Below are positions 7,954 through 15,302 of a stretch of 38,591 nucleotides of DNA, in pieces. Both the position numbers and the translations under genes were made by a program. Under the pieces are notes generated by a model, which did no database searches, was not told the origin of the DNA, and saw only the letters and a list, made by a program, of their open reading frames with translations. Location: assembly GCA_023132915.1 (NCBI GenBank), contig JAGLXM010000188.1, forward strand, positions 1 to 38,591, in the 5' to 3' direction. The number at the start of each line of letters is the position of its first letter. Position 1 is the stretch's first letter. Origin of the DNA: Candidatus Bipolaricaulota bacterium (lineage in GTDB: Bacteria > Bipolaricaulota > Bipolaricaulia > UBA7950 > UBA9294).

Positions 7954-9005
7954 CTCAGTTTCCTCCCCAGCACCATGATTCCGAGCCACACGAAGACGAT
8001 ATCAAAACCGAGCAGTATCAACAGGTTATCCCAGATATCACTCCACCCGGCATTGAAGTTCGCAGCCTGGTGGACGGCATCAACGAGGTAATAGGACGGG
8101 ACTGCCCTGACCCAATCCGAGACCGTTCCGGGGGCCAGCACACCGAATGCGGGCACGCTCAGGATGATTAACGCCGGCATGCCCCAGGCCATGACCGTCG
8201 TCATCTCCTTACTGCCGGATGCTACCAGGAAACCGATGCCAGTCACCATGATTGCGCCGAGCAGCAATGCTAGGATAATGATGAGTGGCTGCTGGCTCAG
8301 TCCACCCGTAACTGCCATGAACAGCATGACCTGGACAAACGCCAGGCTAACGCCCATTATCAGCTTGGCTGCAAAGAGACCTCGTATCGTCATCGGTGTA
8401 ATCAGCAGCGCCTGGACGGTACGGCCGACGACCTCGCTGCTTATCAGGCTGGCCAGACCGAGCATCTCCATCATTAGAATGATGACGGCCAACATCGGTA
8501 ACAGGCGGTCCCGCATCGGGATTTGAATGCCGACCATGTCACGTCCGAGCACCTCCGGCGAGACATGAACGCTCAACATCTGCCCGGTCTGGAGGTAGGC
8601 CATCTCCTCGAGCAGGACCGTAATGGAGTCCTGCAGTTCCTCCGGCGTGTCCGTACCGAAATAGACGTCAAGTTGGCCTTTCTCTCCCGACATCAGTTTG
8701 TCCATGAAGTCGGGCGGGACGACCACACCGGCGAGGTATTCGCCACCGACAACCGCCTCCTTGAGCTGCTCTTCACTTTCCATGAGCACAAGCTCCAGCC
8801 CCTGGCTTCCTGCCTGCTCCAGTATCGGAGGCAGTACCGGGGCATAGACGGCCAACTCCAGTGTCTCGTCAACCGTCGGTGGCATCACGAAATAGATGGC
8901 AATATAGGCCACCAGTGCCAGAACGGTTATCAGGGCAATGAAGCGGTTTCTGAAATAGAGTTTGAAGTCCTTGGCAATGAGCGCCCTGACAATCTGCCAG
9001 TTCAT
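7950..9005 (-). CDS. ABC-2 type permease, first subunit
   Basis: A 351-residue permease with the same layout as its neighbour: a helix near 20-40 (FIALITVLALVAYIAIYFV), an outer domain of about 130 residues, then helices such as LLPMLAVIILMMEMLGLASL, LIMGVSLAFVQVMLFMAVTG, LIIILALLLGAIMVTGIGFLV and NLLILLGFDIVFVWLGIMVL. The segment EVVGRTVQALLITPMT corresponds to the coupling helix. The ATG overlaps the stop of the ATPase gene by four bases (ATGA), and the gene ends by overlapping the next permease in the same way, so all three are translated as one coupled unit. Confidence 0.85.
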   Translation of the reverse strand: MNWQIVRALIAKDFKLYFRNRFIALITVLALVAYIAIYFVMPPTVDETLELAVYAPVLPPILEQAGSQGLELVLMESEEQLKEAVVGGEYLAGVVVPPDFMDKLMSGEKGQLDVYFGTDTPEELQDSITVLLEEMAYLQTGQMLSVHVSPEVLGRDMVGIQIPMRDRLLPMLAVIILMMEMLGLASLISSEVVGRTVQALLITPMTIRGLFAAKLIMGVSLAFVQVMLFMAVTGGLSQQPLIIILALLLGAIMVTGIGFLVASGSKEMTTVMAWGMPALIILSVPAFGVLAPGTVSDWVRAVPSYYLVDAVHQAANFNAGWSDIWDNLLILLGFDIVFVWLGIMVLGRKLR

Positions 9006-9868
9006 CCCTGGAGCCCCCGGCCGGTAATATCGATGAAGATGTCCTCCAGAGTCGCCTCCTCACTGTGCACAGTGACTACCTTTTCCTGAGAAAAGAGCTG
9101 CTGAATGGCGTTTGAAGTCTCTGGTGTATCCAGAATGACCTCCCGGTCCTCTAACTCACCCTTCTCAGTTGAGACTTTAGCCTTGAGCGATCGCTTACCA
9201 TACTGCTGTTTGAGGTTGTGTGGTGTATCGAGAGCCACGATCTTACCTTGATCCATAAAGGCTACGCGGTCGGAAAGTTTATCTGCCTCCAGCATGTCGT
9301 GGGTGGTGAGAAGGACTGTAGCCCCTCGCTTACGTTCCTCGATAATGATGTTACGGATGGCTTCTGAAGATGTTGGGTCGAGCCCCGCTGTAGGTTCATC
9401 AAGAAACAAGACCCGGGGCCGGTTCACCAGCGATCGTGCCACCATGAGGCGCTGTTTCATGCCTTTTGAATAGGTCTCGACCCGGTCTTTTTCCCGGCCT
9501 CCCAGGCCGACTCTCCTCAACAGGGCATCGGCGTCGAATCGGCCTATGCCAAACAGACGGGCGAACAATTTCAGGTTTTCTACGGCACTCATCTGCTCAT
9601 AATGATTTGTCTCCTCAAAGCAAACGCCAATCTCCCCCTGCACCTTGTCAACGTTCTTGGCAACATCCATGCCGAGTAAAACTGCCTTTCCGTCTTTGGG
9701 TTTGAGCAGTCCCGTTAGCATCTTAATGGCAGTTGTCTTGCCGGCACCATTGGGGCCAAGAAACCCTAGAATTTCGCCTTCAGCCACATTGAAACTGATG
9801 TGGTCTACAGCAACCAATTCGCCATACCGGTAGGTCAGTTCCTCAGCAACAATCGCATCGCCAGCCAT
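9002..9868 (-). CDS. ABC exporter ATP-binding protein
   Basis: A 288-residue ATPase that powers the two permeases downstream. It has Walker [10 protein letters not shown] (about 38-46), the signature YSKGMKQRL (133-141), Walker B VLFLDEPTAGLD (153-164) and the switch histidine in LLTTHDM. The C-terminal 70 residues form an accessory domain, as in CcmA/NatA/DrrA-like exporters. The start at 9868 has AAAGGAG 6 nt before the ATG. It is the first gene of the operon. No regulator is adjacent; the upstream region contains a gene remnant. Confidence 0.9.
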   Translation of the reverse strand: MAGDAIVAEELTYRYGELVAVDHISFNVAEGEILGFLGPNGAGKTTAIKMLTGLLKPKDGKAVLLGMDVAKNVDKVQGEIGVCFEETNHYEQMSAVENLKLFARLFGIGRFDADALLRRVGLGGREKDRVETYSKGMKQRLMVARSLVNRPRVLFLDEPTAGLDPTSSEAIRNIIIEERKRGATVLLTTHDMLEADKLSDRVAFMDQGKIVALDTPHNLKQQYGKRSLKAKVSTEKGELEDREVILDTPETSNAIQQLFSQEKVVTVHSEEATLEDIFIDITGRGLQG

Positions 9869-9945
9869 GTCATCTCCTTTCCCACTGTACGCTAGATCCA
9901 GCTTGTTGGAATTCTATCACATACCCGAATTGCCCATTTGGTCAA

Positions 9946-10143
9946 TCCGGAATCAACCGCGCCCGCTTTCCCCGCGTCGGGCAGCGCGTTCAGACGACCC
10001 TTGGACGCCAGTTCCTCAATTGGGACGCCGCAGGATTCGACTGCCTGCGCGGCCCGTCGGTAGGCAGGGGTTTGAACTGGATCCCCTCAAGGCCGAGGAG
10101 CTCGGCGATCTCATAGAGGATCCGGGCCACCTGCCGGTTCTTT
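9946..10143 (-). pseudogene. DNA polymerase X N-terminal remnant, frameshifted
   Basis: Minus strand: KNRQVARILYEIAELLGLEG, then a frame change near 10060, then RAAQAVES and VPIEELASKGRLNALP. This is the order of the helix-hairpin-helix N-terminus of bacterial family X DNA polymerases (typically a helix such as NxxVAxILYEIADLLE, an AYR-RAA segment, then IEELAxxGRLxxLPGIG). The start codon is replaced by ATA, the frame is broken once, and nothing of the polymerase or PHP phosphatase domains remains. It is a relic of a backbone repair gene. The remaining bases of 9869-10348 show nothing else convincing. Confidence 0.75.
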
Positions 10144-10348
10144 ATCCTGTGTGGAAATGGGCAAACAGATTAGGGCAATTCACCATCTCCATTCCTCCCC
10201 TCGTCATGAAGGTAAGGGTCAGTCCTATCATGCCGATCCTTCGGTCAAAACACAAGCAGTAGACCAAGTCGTCATAGCAAAGGAACATCGGAAATGCTGG
10301 GGGCGGGGCTTGCATTCTAAGCCGCACCGCTCTGTGCCAATGGGCTCC

Positions 10349-11308
10349 CTAGGGCAAGGGCTCGATGCGGATTGTGCCGTTCGAAGTGCGAAGCGACATT
10401 GCGGCTTCAGCCGGGGGGTTTAGCACTGCATCCCAGTGATCGCCCTCCGTATCGCCGACCAAGGGCAGAGACGAGCGGATGCCTCCATCCTTTACGTCAA
10501 CTTCGAAGGAGACCGATGCGTCGGTGTGAATCCGCACCGTGATCGAGCCATTGCTTGTATGTAAGGTGTTGCCTTGGCCGACAGGGCGTCCTTCGTAGCG
10601 AATGCTTCCATTGCTTGTGTCCGCGTTCACCTCGCCGTCGATCTTCTCAAGATCGATGCTTCCGTTCGACGTGTTGGCCCGGACGTTTCCGACGATTCCC
10701 TCAAGATCGATACGTCCATTGCTAGTGTCAGCGCGGATATCGCCGGTGATTTCCCACATCTCGATCTCGCCGTTGCTCGTGTCTGCGATGACGTTGCCTG
10801 TCACACCCAGTACCGTGATCGCACCGTTTGAGGTGTCGAGATCCAGACGCCCAGAAACCGCTTCGATGGTAATTGCGCCGTTCGACGTCTCTGCGTCGAC
10901 TCGCGTCGTCACGGGAACCGTCACCTCGAAGCTAACGCCGCTGTATCGGCGCACATCCTTTTCCTGTTCCGAGGCTTGATACCGTAGGCGAACGGTCTTG
11001 ACGTCTTGTGTTACGTGATAGACGATCTCGTCCAGCCGCTCTTCCGCTTCCTCGAGAGTGTTTCCGCGGGTGCGAAGCGTTGCCACGACGTGCACCTCCT
11101 GCGCGCCCTCGACACCGCGAACGATGATCTCGCCATTCGAGGTGTCCGCGTCGATCACGGCAGAGTCGCCGACAGAAAACATCGCTTCTTCCGAGCGTGT
11201 GGCTTCAACTTTGGGCCACTGCTCCCCTTCCTCGTCACAGCCGACGAGCATCAAGAGCGCCACTGCGATGACCAACCCGATGACAACTTGGATCAACGTT
11301 TTGTTCAT
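10349..11308 (-). CDS. DUF4097 beta-repeat lipoprotein
   Basis: A 319-residue lipoprotein. The signal peptide has a lipobox LVGC with C24 as the lipidated residue. The body is a beta-helix-like repeat: the core TSNG(A/S/E)I recurs about nine times between residues 45 and 316, in forms DTSNG, ETSNG, ANTSNG and RTSNG. This is the DUF4097 family, surface-exposed or periplasmic proteins often encoded with GntR/ABC stress operons and PspC/anti-sigma genes. AAGGAGG lies 7 nt before the ATG. It is the last gene of the YtrA-like operon and may sense the envelope or help in the transport process; its specific role is unknown. Confidence 0.88.
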   Translation of the reverse strand: MNKTLIQVVIGLVIAVALLMLVGCDEEGEQWPKVEATRSEEAMFSVGDSAVIDADTSNGEIIVRGVEGAQEVHVVATLRTRGNTLEEAEERLDEIVYHVTQDVKTVRLRYQASEQEKDVRRYSGVSFEVTVPVTTRVDAETSNGAITIEAVSGRLDLDTSNGAITVLGVTGNVIADTSNGEIEMWEITGDIRADTSNGRIDLEGIVGNVRANTSNGSIDLEKIDGEVNADTSNGSIRYEGRPVGQGNTLHTSNGSITVRIHTDASVSFEVDVKDGGIRSSLPLVGDTEGDHWDAVLNPPAEAAMSLRTSNGTIRIEPLP

Positions 11309-11326
11309 TTCGACCTCCTTAACGTC

Positions 11327-11488
11327 TCACCACGTGCCGGCGATGATCTGCCAGGCGAGTGCTCCAACGAACACGCACGCCACGCCGCGGGTGGTGAAGC
11401 TCCTCGTACCAGTCCACAACCGATAGGCAAAGTATCCTAAAAGCGCCAGAACCAACAACCTAAGAACGATCAAAAACGCCTGTGTCAT
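11327..11488 (-). CDS. 53-residue membrane protein in the YtrA-like operon
   Basis: A small protein, MTQAFLIVLRLLVLALLGYF at the N-terminus, then a second hydrophobic segment ending in WQIIAGTW. Two membrane helices are likely. Its ATG overlaps the stop of the permease gene (ATGA at 11488-11485), so it is translationally coupled and probably real despite its size. It may be an accessory subunit of the transporter. Family unknown. Confidence 0.7.
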   Translation of the reverse strand: MTQAFLIVLRLLVLALLGYFAYRLWTGTRSFTTRGVACVFVGALAWQIIAGTW

Positions 11489-12261
11489 CCCTCCACCTCC
11501 TGCCAGATACGACCGGCGATGACAAGCATGATTGCACTCAGAATCAGCATCCCCCACAACGGTTCCTGTGGTACCAAGGCGCCCTGCGTGGTGATCATGA
11601 TCTCGGTCTCGATCTCGACCTCGTCTATAAGCTGAGTGAACCCGCCGAACATTGGCCACGCGGGAAGCCAGTAGGAGAGTCTGACGATTCCATCCCCGAT
11701 CCAGCGGAAGAGGAAGGGCGTTCCTGCGACCATCACGATCCCTGGGATCCAGTTCGGCCCGGAGAGGCGATAGGCGCTTGAAAACACCATCAGAAGAAGC
11801 GTCCAGGCGAGGAACGGCACCAGGATCACGCCGATCCCGTAAAACGGCCCTGCTAGCAGGAGCTGCAAGATGCTTCCCACATCGGGATCGATTCCAGCCC
11901 GGCGGGCGACCCACCACAAGAGCCCGCCGATGATCACGTAGTAGACGATCCCCACGCCGAGCGCGAAAAGAAAACGAGCGAGGACGTGCAAGTACCCAGA
12001 TGGTGGGGTTAAAAGCAGAATCTGATACTGCCCGCGTCGCGTTTCCCCGCGAATGCGGCCGATCATGAAGCAGAGCACGATGACGCCTACGAGCGCCGCA
12101 ATCCCCACGATCGCCACCCGGATCCCCGCACGTTCTCCGACATCGGTCACTGTGACCTGGTTTAATCCCCAGAACCAGAACAAAAGTGACCCTAAAAGCG
12201 CTGCCGCCCACACGCGGCTTCGCCGGTATTCCAGCCATAAAAGTGTCGCAAAGCCTTTCAT
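11485..12261 (-). CDS. ABC-2 type permease of the YtrA-like operon
   Basis: A 258-residue membrane subunit with about six helices: VWAAALLGSLLFWFWGL, VAIVGIAALVGVIVLCFMIG, FLFALGVGIVYYVIIGGLLW, LLLAGPFYGIGVILVPFLAW, WIPGIVMVAGTPFLFRW and a last one, MLILSAIMLVIAGRI. The segment GRIRGETRRGQYQILLLTPP is the typical ABC-2 coupling region. It starts with an ATGA overlap with the ATPase and ends overlapping the 53-residue gene. It should pair with the ATPase just upstream; the substrate is unknown (YtrBCDEF-like systems respond to cell-wall antibiotics). Confidence 0.85.
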   Translation of the reverse strand: MKGFATLLWLEYRRSRVWAAALLGSLLFWFWGLNQVTVTDVGERAGIRVAIVGIAALVGVIVLCFMIGRIRGETRRGQYQILLLTPPSGYLHVLARFLFALGVGIVYYVIIGGLLWWVARRAGIDPDVGSILQLLLAGPFYGIGVILVPFLAWTLLLMVFSSAYRLSGPNWIPGIVMVAGTPFLFRWIGDGIVRLSYWLPAWPMFGGFTQLIDEVEIETEIMITTQGALVPQEPLWGMLILSAIMLVIAGRIWQEVEG

Positions 12262-12938
12262 CCCAGCACCTCCCTGAAGGTCGAGACCACGCTCTTTCCC
12301 TCCTCGCGAAGCGCCTCGGCCCTTGTGTCCAGGGCAACGCGGCCCTCTTTCAGTAAGACCACCCGCTCAAACAGGCCCTCGGCTTCCGCAACCTCGTGAG
12401 TGGAGAGGACGATCGTCGCGCCCGTTCGCCACTCGCGCACGAGCGACTTTAAGATCCGCTCGCGGGAGATAAGGTCAATCCCGGCCAGTGGCTCATCGAG
12501 CAGATAAAGCTTTACGTCGCGGGAAAGCGCCATCGCCAGACGCAAACGTCCCCGCTCGCCTCTGGACATCGCCTTGGTCTTGCGCCGTGGAACCTTCAGG
12601 AAATCGAGTAGCTCATGATACCGCTCTGGCTGAAAGTCCTTATACAGTCCGGCCATGAACCGCTCGCCATCGTGTGGCGTCATCCAGGCGTAGAGCGCAT
12701 CGGTCTCACCCAGGTAAACGAGCTTAGCGCGATTTGCCCGCGGCGGGCCGCCGAGGACCGTGATCTCCCCCTTTGTGGGAAAGAGCAAGCCGGCCATCAG
12801 TTTCAGCATCGTCGTCTTCCCGCTTCCATTTAGGCCCAGCACACCCAGGACCTGACCTTCGTCGATATCGAGCGTGAGGTCGCGCACGCCCTCGGTCTTC
12901 ACGTAGCGTTTGGTCACCTCACGAAGTTGTGCCAACAT
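12258..12938 (-). CDS. ABC ATPase of the YtrA-like operon
   Basis: A 226-residue ATPase with Walker A GLNGSGKTT (35-43), signature MSRGERGRLRLAMAL, Walker B LYLLDEPLAGID and VLSTHEV. It is short, without the long C-terminal extension of the other ATPase in this window. The start codon at 12938 has AAGGAGG 6 nt before it and lies inside the end of the GntR gene (20-base overlap). It drives the permease downstream. Confidence 0.9.
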   Translation of the reverse strand: MLAQLREVTKRYVKTEGVRDLTLDIDEGQVLGVLGLNGSGKTTMLKLMAGLLFPTKGEITVLGGPPRANRAKLVYLGETDALYAWMTPHDGERFMAGLYKDFQPERYHELLDFLKVPRRKTKAMSRGERGRLRLAMALSRDVKLYLLDEPLAGIDLISRERILKSLVREWRTGATIVLSTHEVAEAEGLFERVVLLKEGRVALDTRAEALREEGKSVVSTFREVLG

Positions 12939-13305
12939 CGAGTACCTCCTTCAACATGCTTATTGCTTCTTCTTGTGAGACATCAAGCGCTCGCACCTCT
13001 GCCGCGTAGCGCTGCGCCGCCTTTTTCAACATCTCCTTCTTCGTCATCTGCACCGGTGCATCAAGCCGGATAAACGTTCCCAACCCGCGCCGCGTCTCGA
13101 TTATGCCTTCGAACTCCAACCTAGAATATGCGTGCACCACCGTATTCGGATTCACCCCCAAGACTTGCGCCAACTCTCGTGCCGAGGGCAGCTTATCGCC
13201 CGGCCTCAAGTCTTCCCGCGCGATCAGTCGCCGCACGTTCTGCCCGATCTGTACGTAGATCGGCCCAGCCTCCATGTCGATCGTCCACGACAATTTTCCT
13301 TGCAT
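12919..13305 (-). CDS. GntR-family regulator (YtrA subfamily)
   Basis: A 128-residue regulator. The winged helix-turn-helix fills residues about 12-80: PIYVQIGQNVRRLIA, GDKLPSARELAQVLGVNP and VVHAYSRLEFEGIIETRRG. Only a short helical tail follows, which is the YtrA subfamily layout. These regulators repress their own ABC operon and are released by cell-wall stress. The gene heads the operon and its promoter overlaps a palindrome suited to a GntR dimer. No ribosome site is seen before the ATG, in line with a leaderless mRNA. Confidence 0.9.
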   Translation of the reverse strand: MQGKLSWTIDMEAGPIYVQIGQNVRRLIAREDLRPGDKLPSARELAQVLGVNPNTVVHAYSRLEFEGIIETRRGLGTFIRLDAPVQMTKKEMLKKAAQRYAAEVRALDVSQEEAISMLKEVLDVGTTS

Positions 13306-13306
13306 G

Positions 13307-13328
13307 GTGCACTAGTATACTAAGACAC
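13307..13328. promoter_or_regulatory. Palindromic operator of the GntR regulator
   Basis: A 22-bp imperfect palindrome GTG-n3-TAGTATACTA-n3-CAC, with 16 of 22 positions symmetric. It covers the -10 box of the operon promoter, ideal for repression. YtrA-type regulators bind such dyads. Confidence 0.6.
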
Positions 13329-13342
13329 TAGAGAGATGTCAA
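13314..13342 (-). promoter_or_regulatory. Promoter of the YtrA-like operon
   Basis: Minus strand: a perfect TTGACA (13342-13337), a 17-bp spacer and TATACT (13319-13314). The ATG at 13305 lies 8 nt after the -10 box, so the mRNA is leaderless or has one or two extra bases. Confidence 0.7.
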
Positions 13343-13481
13343 GTGGAAGGTCAAAGTTCCAGAAAGTCACGTTAGAAGTGCGTTCTATCCCTGTGTATCA
13401 TTGCGGCGTCGAGGAGATCTCATGCACCGAGCGCGATCGTGTGGTCAACTGGTTATTGAAGAAGTTTCCTGGCGGCTAGAG

Positions 13482-13510
13482 TTGACAGTAGCTACTTGTG
13501 GATATATTAT
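13482..13510 (+). promoter_or_regulatory. Promoter at the head of the cassette array
   Basis: TTGACA (13482-13487), a 17-bp spacer and TATTAT (13505-13510), reading into the first cassette. Its place upstream of the first cassette boundary recalls an integron Pc promoter, but no integrase gene is present. Confidence 0.65.
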
Positions 13511-13564
13511 ATTGCAGAGTTGCACGATAATCATTGTCGTTCGGCTGAATTAGGATGGCTTTAT

Positions 13565-14200
13565 ATGCCCGCAAAGCACAGAGATAAACAAGATGATATA
13601 CCTTGCATTCTTCGACATCTGATCAAATGGAGGCCGCTATACGAATTAGCTGTAGTTGTAAGTGCAGTCGTTGCTATAGTTTTTGGTGGTATATCCATCA
13701 GTCAAACTCAGAAAGCACTTGATGTCGTAATAAGCTCTCTTTCCCTTTCAAACAAATCGGTAGAGATGCAAGAAAAGGAATTTTCGCTACGCAACCGCCC
13801 TCTAATAGTAATAGGAAGCCATCAGCTTGATGGTCCAGCTGGAGATTCGACTGGCAATAAATTCCCTCGATCTGTTAAGGTTCACTTGGTGAACATTTCA
13901 GATATACCTGCAACTCAAGTACAAGGCACTTTTGAGGTCAAGCTGAACGGGAATACTATTGGGATATCGAGCCTTTCACCTACTGCAGTTACCAAAAATA
14001 CTACGAGGACACTTGCCTTGGGTTTGACCGATGATCTTTACAGAGAGGCCCTAAACCCAGCTAACAATTTCGAAACAACTGTTGAGCTTACATATTCTGG
14101 AATGCTTGGTGAAAAATCTGATCATTACATGACAAGAGTTATTGTTTATTGGTCATCTCAGGATAACCATTTCATAAGCAGGGAAACTTTATACAAATGA
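13565..14200 (+). CDS. Cassette protein with one membrane helix
   Basis: A 211-residue protein of unknown family. After a short polar N-terminus there is one membrane helix (LYELAVVVSAVVAIVFGGIS, about residues 25-44), a helical linker, and a beta-rich domain of about 140 residues that may lie outside the cytoplasm. The ATG at 13565 is chosen because an in-frame TTG upstream lies inside the promoter; AGGA lies about 10 nt before the ATG. This is the first cassette of the array. It is A+T-richer than the flanking chromosome. Confidence 0.6.
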   Translation: MPAKHRDKQDDIPCILRHLIKWRPLYELAVVVSAVVAIVFGGISISQTQKALDVVISSLSLSNKSVEMQEKEFSLRNRPLIVIGSHQLDGPAGDSTGNKFPRSVKVHLVNISDIPATQVQGTFEVKLNGNTIGISSLSPTAVTKNTTRTLALGLTDDLYREALNPANNFETTVELTYSGMLGEKSDHYMTRVIVYWSSQDNHFISRETLYK

Positions 14201-14264
14201 ATCATTTGAATCATGAATAGCTGGCTTCACCGAACAAATAAATACAGCGGACGCAAAAAGACGC

Positions 14265-14305
14265 GCCGCGGATTTCAATCCGCTTGCTGTCCGGTGCGAA
14301 GCGCC
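14265..14305. repeat. R3 hairpin repeat, copy a
   Basis: A roughly 40-bp unit containing the perfect palindrome GCGGATTTCAATCCGC and then TTGCTGTCCGG. It recurs at 15194-15234 and 29574-29607. In each case it sits close to or inside an attC. Confidence 0.75.
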
Positions 14306-14306
14306 T

Positions 14307-14385
14307 CCCAACAACGGATCCAGCGGACGGAGTCCGTTGCGAGCAAGCTCGCGCTCCGTCCACCGCTGATCCGCGGCTCGTTGGC
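14307..14385 (+). repeat. attC site a
   Basis: 79 bp. It opens CCCAACAACGGATCCAGCGG and closes CGCTGATCCGCGGCTCGTTG followed by GCA; the GGATCCAGCGG and CCGCTGATCC arms pair with the unpaired bases usual in attC. It ends the first cassette. It is close in sequence to site i at 26894. Confidence 0.8.
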
Positions 14386-14397
14386 AGGAAGGGAAAA

Positions 14398-15141
14398 ATG
14401 GACGTTGAATCCTATTTTCGGTCTTTAACCACCGAGCTTGAGTCACTTAAGGATAGAGTTAGAAATTTTATTCATGGGGCGCATTGGTTGACCGATGGCG
14501 AGTGGAAAGAAAGCGTGCTTCGATCAATTCTCGCACGAAAACTTCCTGACACAGTAAAGATCGGTAGAGGGTTTGTACTTACTCAGGATGGCGCATCTAG
14601 CCAGTGCGATATCCTCCTCTACAAGGCGAGTGCACCCATTTTGTTTAAGGAAAGTGACCTTGTGTTTCTCACACCAGATGCAGTTCTCGGCATAATCGAA
14701 GTGAAATCCCGAACAGATAGAAGGACTCTTGAGGCTGCCCTCGACAAGTTTTCACAAATAGGCCGTAAGCTGAGGCGACACAAAGAGCATTGTTTTTTCG
14801 GTCTATTCTCTTATGAATCCGCAATAAATCAAGACCGCGTGGTTCTCGAAACACTATGCAATAAATGTGATCATGAAACCAAAATAGTAGATTTAATCAA
14901 TTTGGGTTGCTCCACATTTGTAAGATGGTGGAAATTTAGCCCCGGTGATGGCATTGCACATTATGAAAGGTGGCATTCCTATAGTCTTGAGAATATGTCT
15001 GCAGGTTACTTTATTGCCAATGTAATAGATTTTGTGAGCCCAGATTCTGTAAGAAGCAACAGCTGGCTGTGGTTTCCGGAGGCAGGCAAAGAATCAAAAA
15101 AGACTGGAGATATAGCCTTTGGACATGCTCTTAACCATTAG
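14398..15141 (+). CDS. DUF6602 family nuclease-like protein
   Basis: A 247-residue protein. After a helical N-terminus it contains SSQCDILLY, an LVFLTPDAVLGIIEVKS segment and then helices. The aspartate in QCDILLY and the E-V-K of GIIEVKS form the D...ExK core of PD-(D/E)xK nucleases; the layout is that of DUF6602, a family of unproven function that occurs in bacterial accessory regions. Start at 14398 with AGGAAGGG before it. It forms a single-gene cassette between attC sites a and b. A defence role is possible but not shown. Confidence 0.75.
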   Translation: MDVESYFRSLTTELESLKDRVRNFIHGAHWLTDGEWKESVLRSILARKLPDTVKIGRGFVLTQDGASSQCDILLYKASAPILFKESDLVFLTPDAVLGIIEVKSRTDRRTLEAALDKFSQIGRKLRRHKEHCFFGLFSYESAINQDRVVLETLCNKCDHETKIVDLINLGCSTFVRWWKFSPGDGIAHYERWHSYSLENMSAGYFIANVIDFVSPDSVRSNSWLWFPEAGKESKKTGDIAFGHALNH

Positions 15142-15143
15142 CC

Positions 15144-15280
15144 TGCCAACAACCGCATTCACAAGGATGTACGTTCCGCTGCCGCTCCATCGAGCCGCGG
15201 ATTTCAATCCGCTTGCTGTCCGGCGCGAAGCGCCGTCCATCAACGGAGTCCGTCCATCGCTGATCCGCGGCTCGTTAGGC
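15144..15280 (+). repeat. attC site b containing repeat R3
   Basis: It opens GCCAACAACCGC and closes ATCCGCGGCTCGTTAGGC, with GTTAGGC at 15274-15280. R3 copy b lies inside (15194-15234), and its GAGCCGCGGAT is the exact complement of the closing arm, so this site can fold into alternative hairpins. Confidence 0.7.
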
Positions 15281-15302
15281 AGCATACCAAAAGGGGGCAA
15301 AT

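Noticed and set aside
11327-12337. A long minus-strand open frame of 336 codons
   Set aside because: Most of it is a shadow of the ABC permease in another frame; only the last 53 codons, from the ATG at 11488, are likely coding.
14284-14397. An N-terminal extension of the DUF6602 protein
   Set aside because: These codons lie in the attC; the ATG at 14398 has its own ribosome site.
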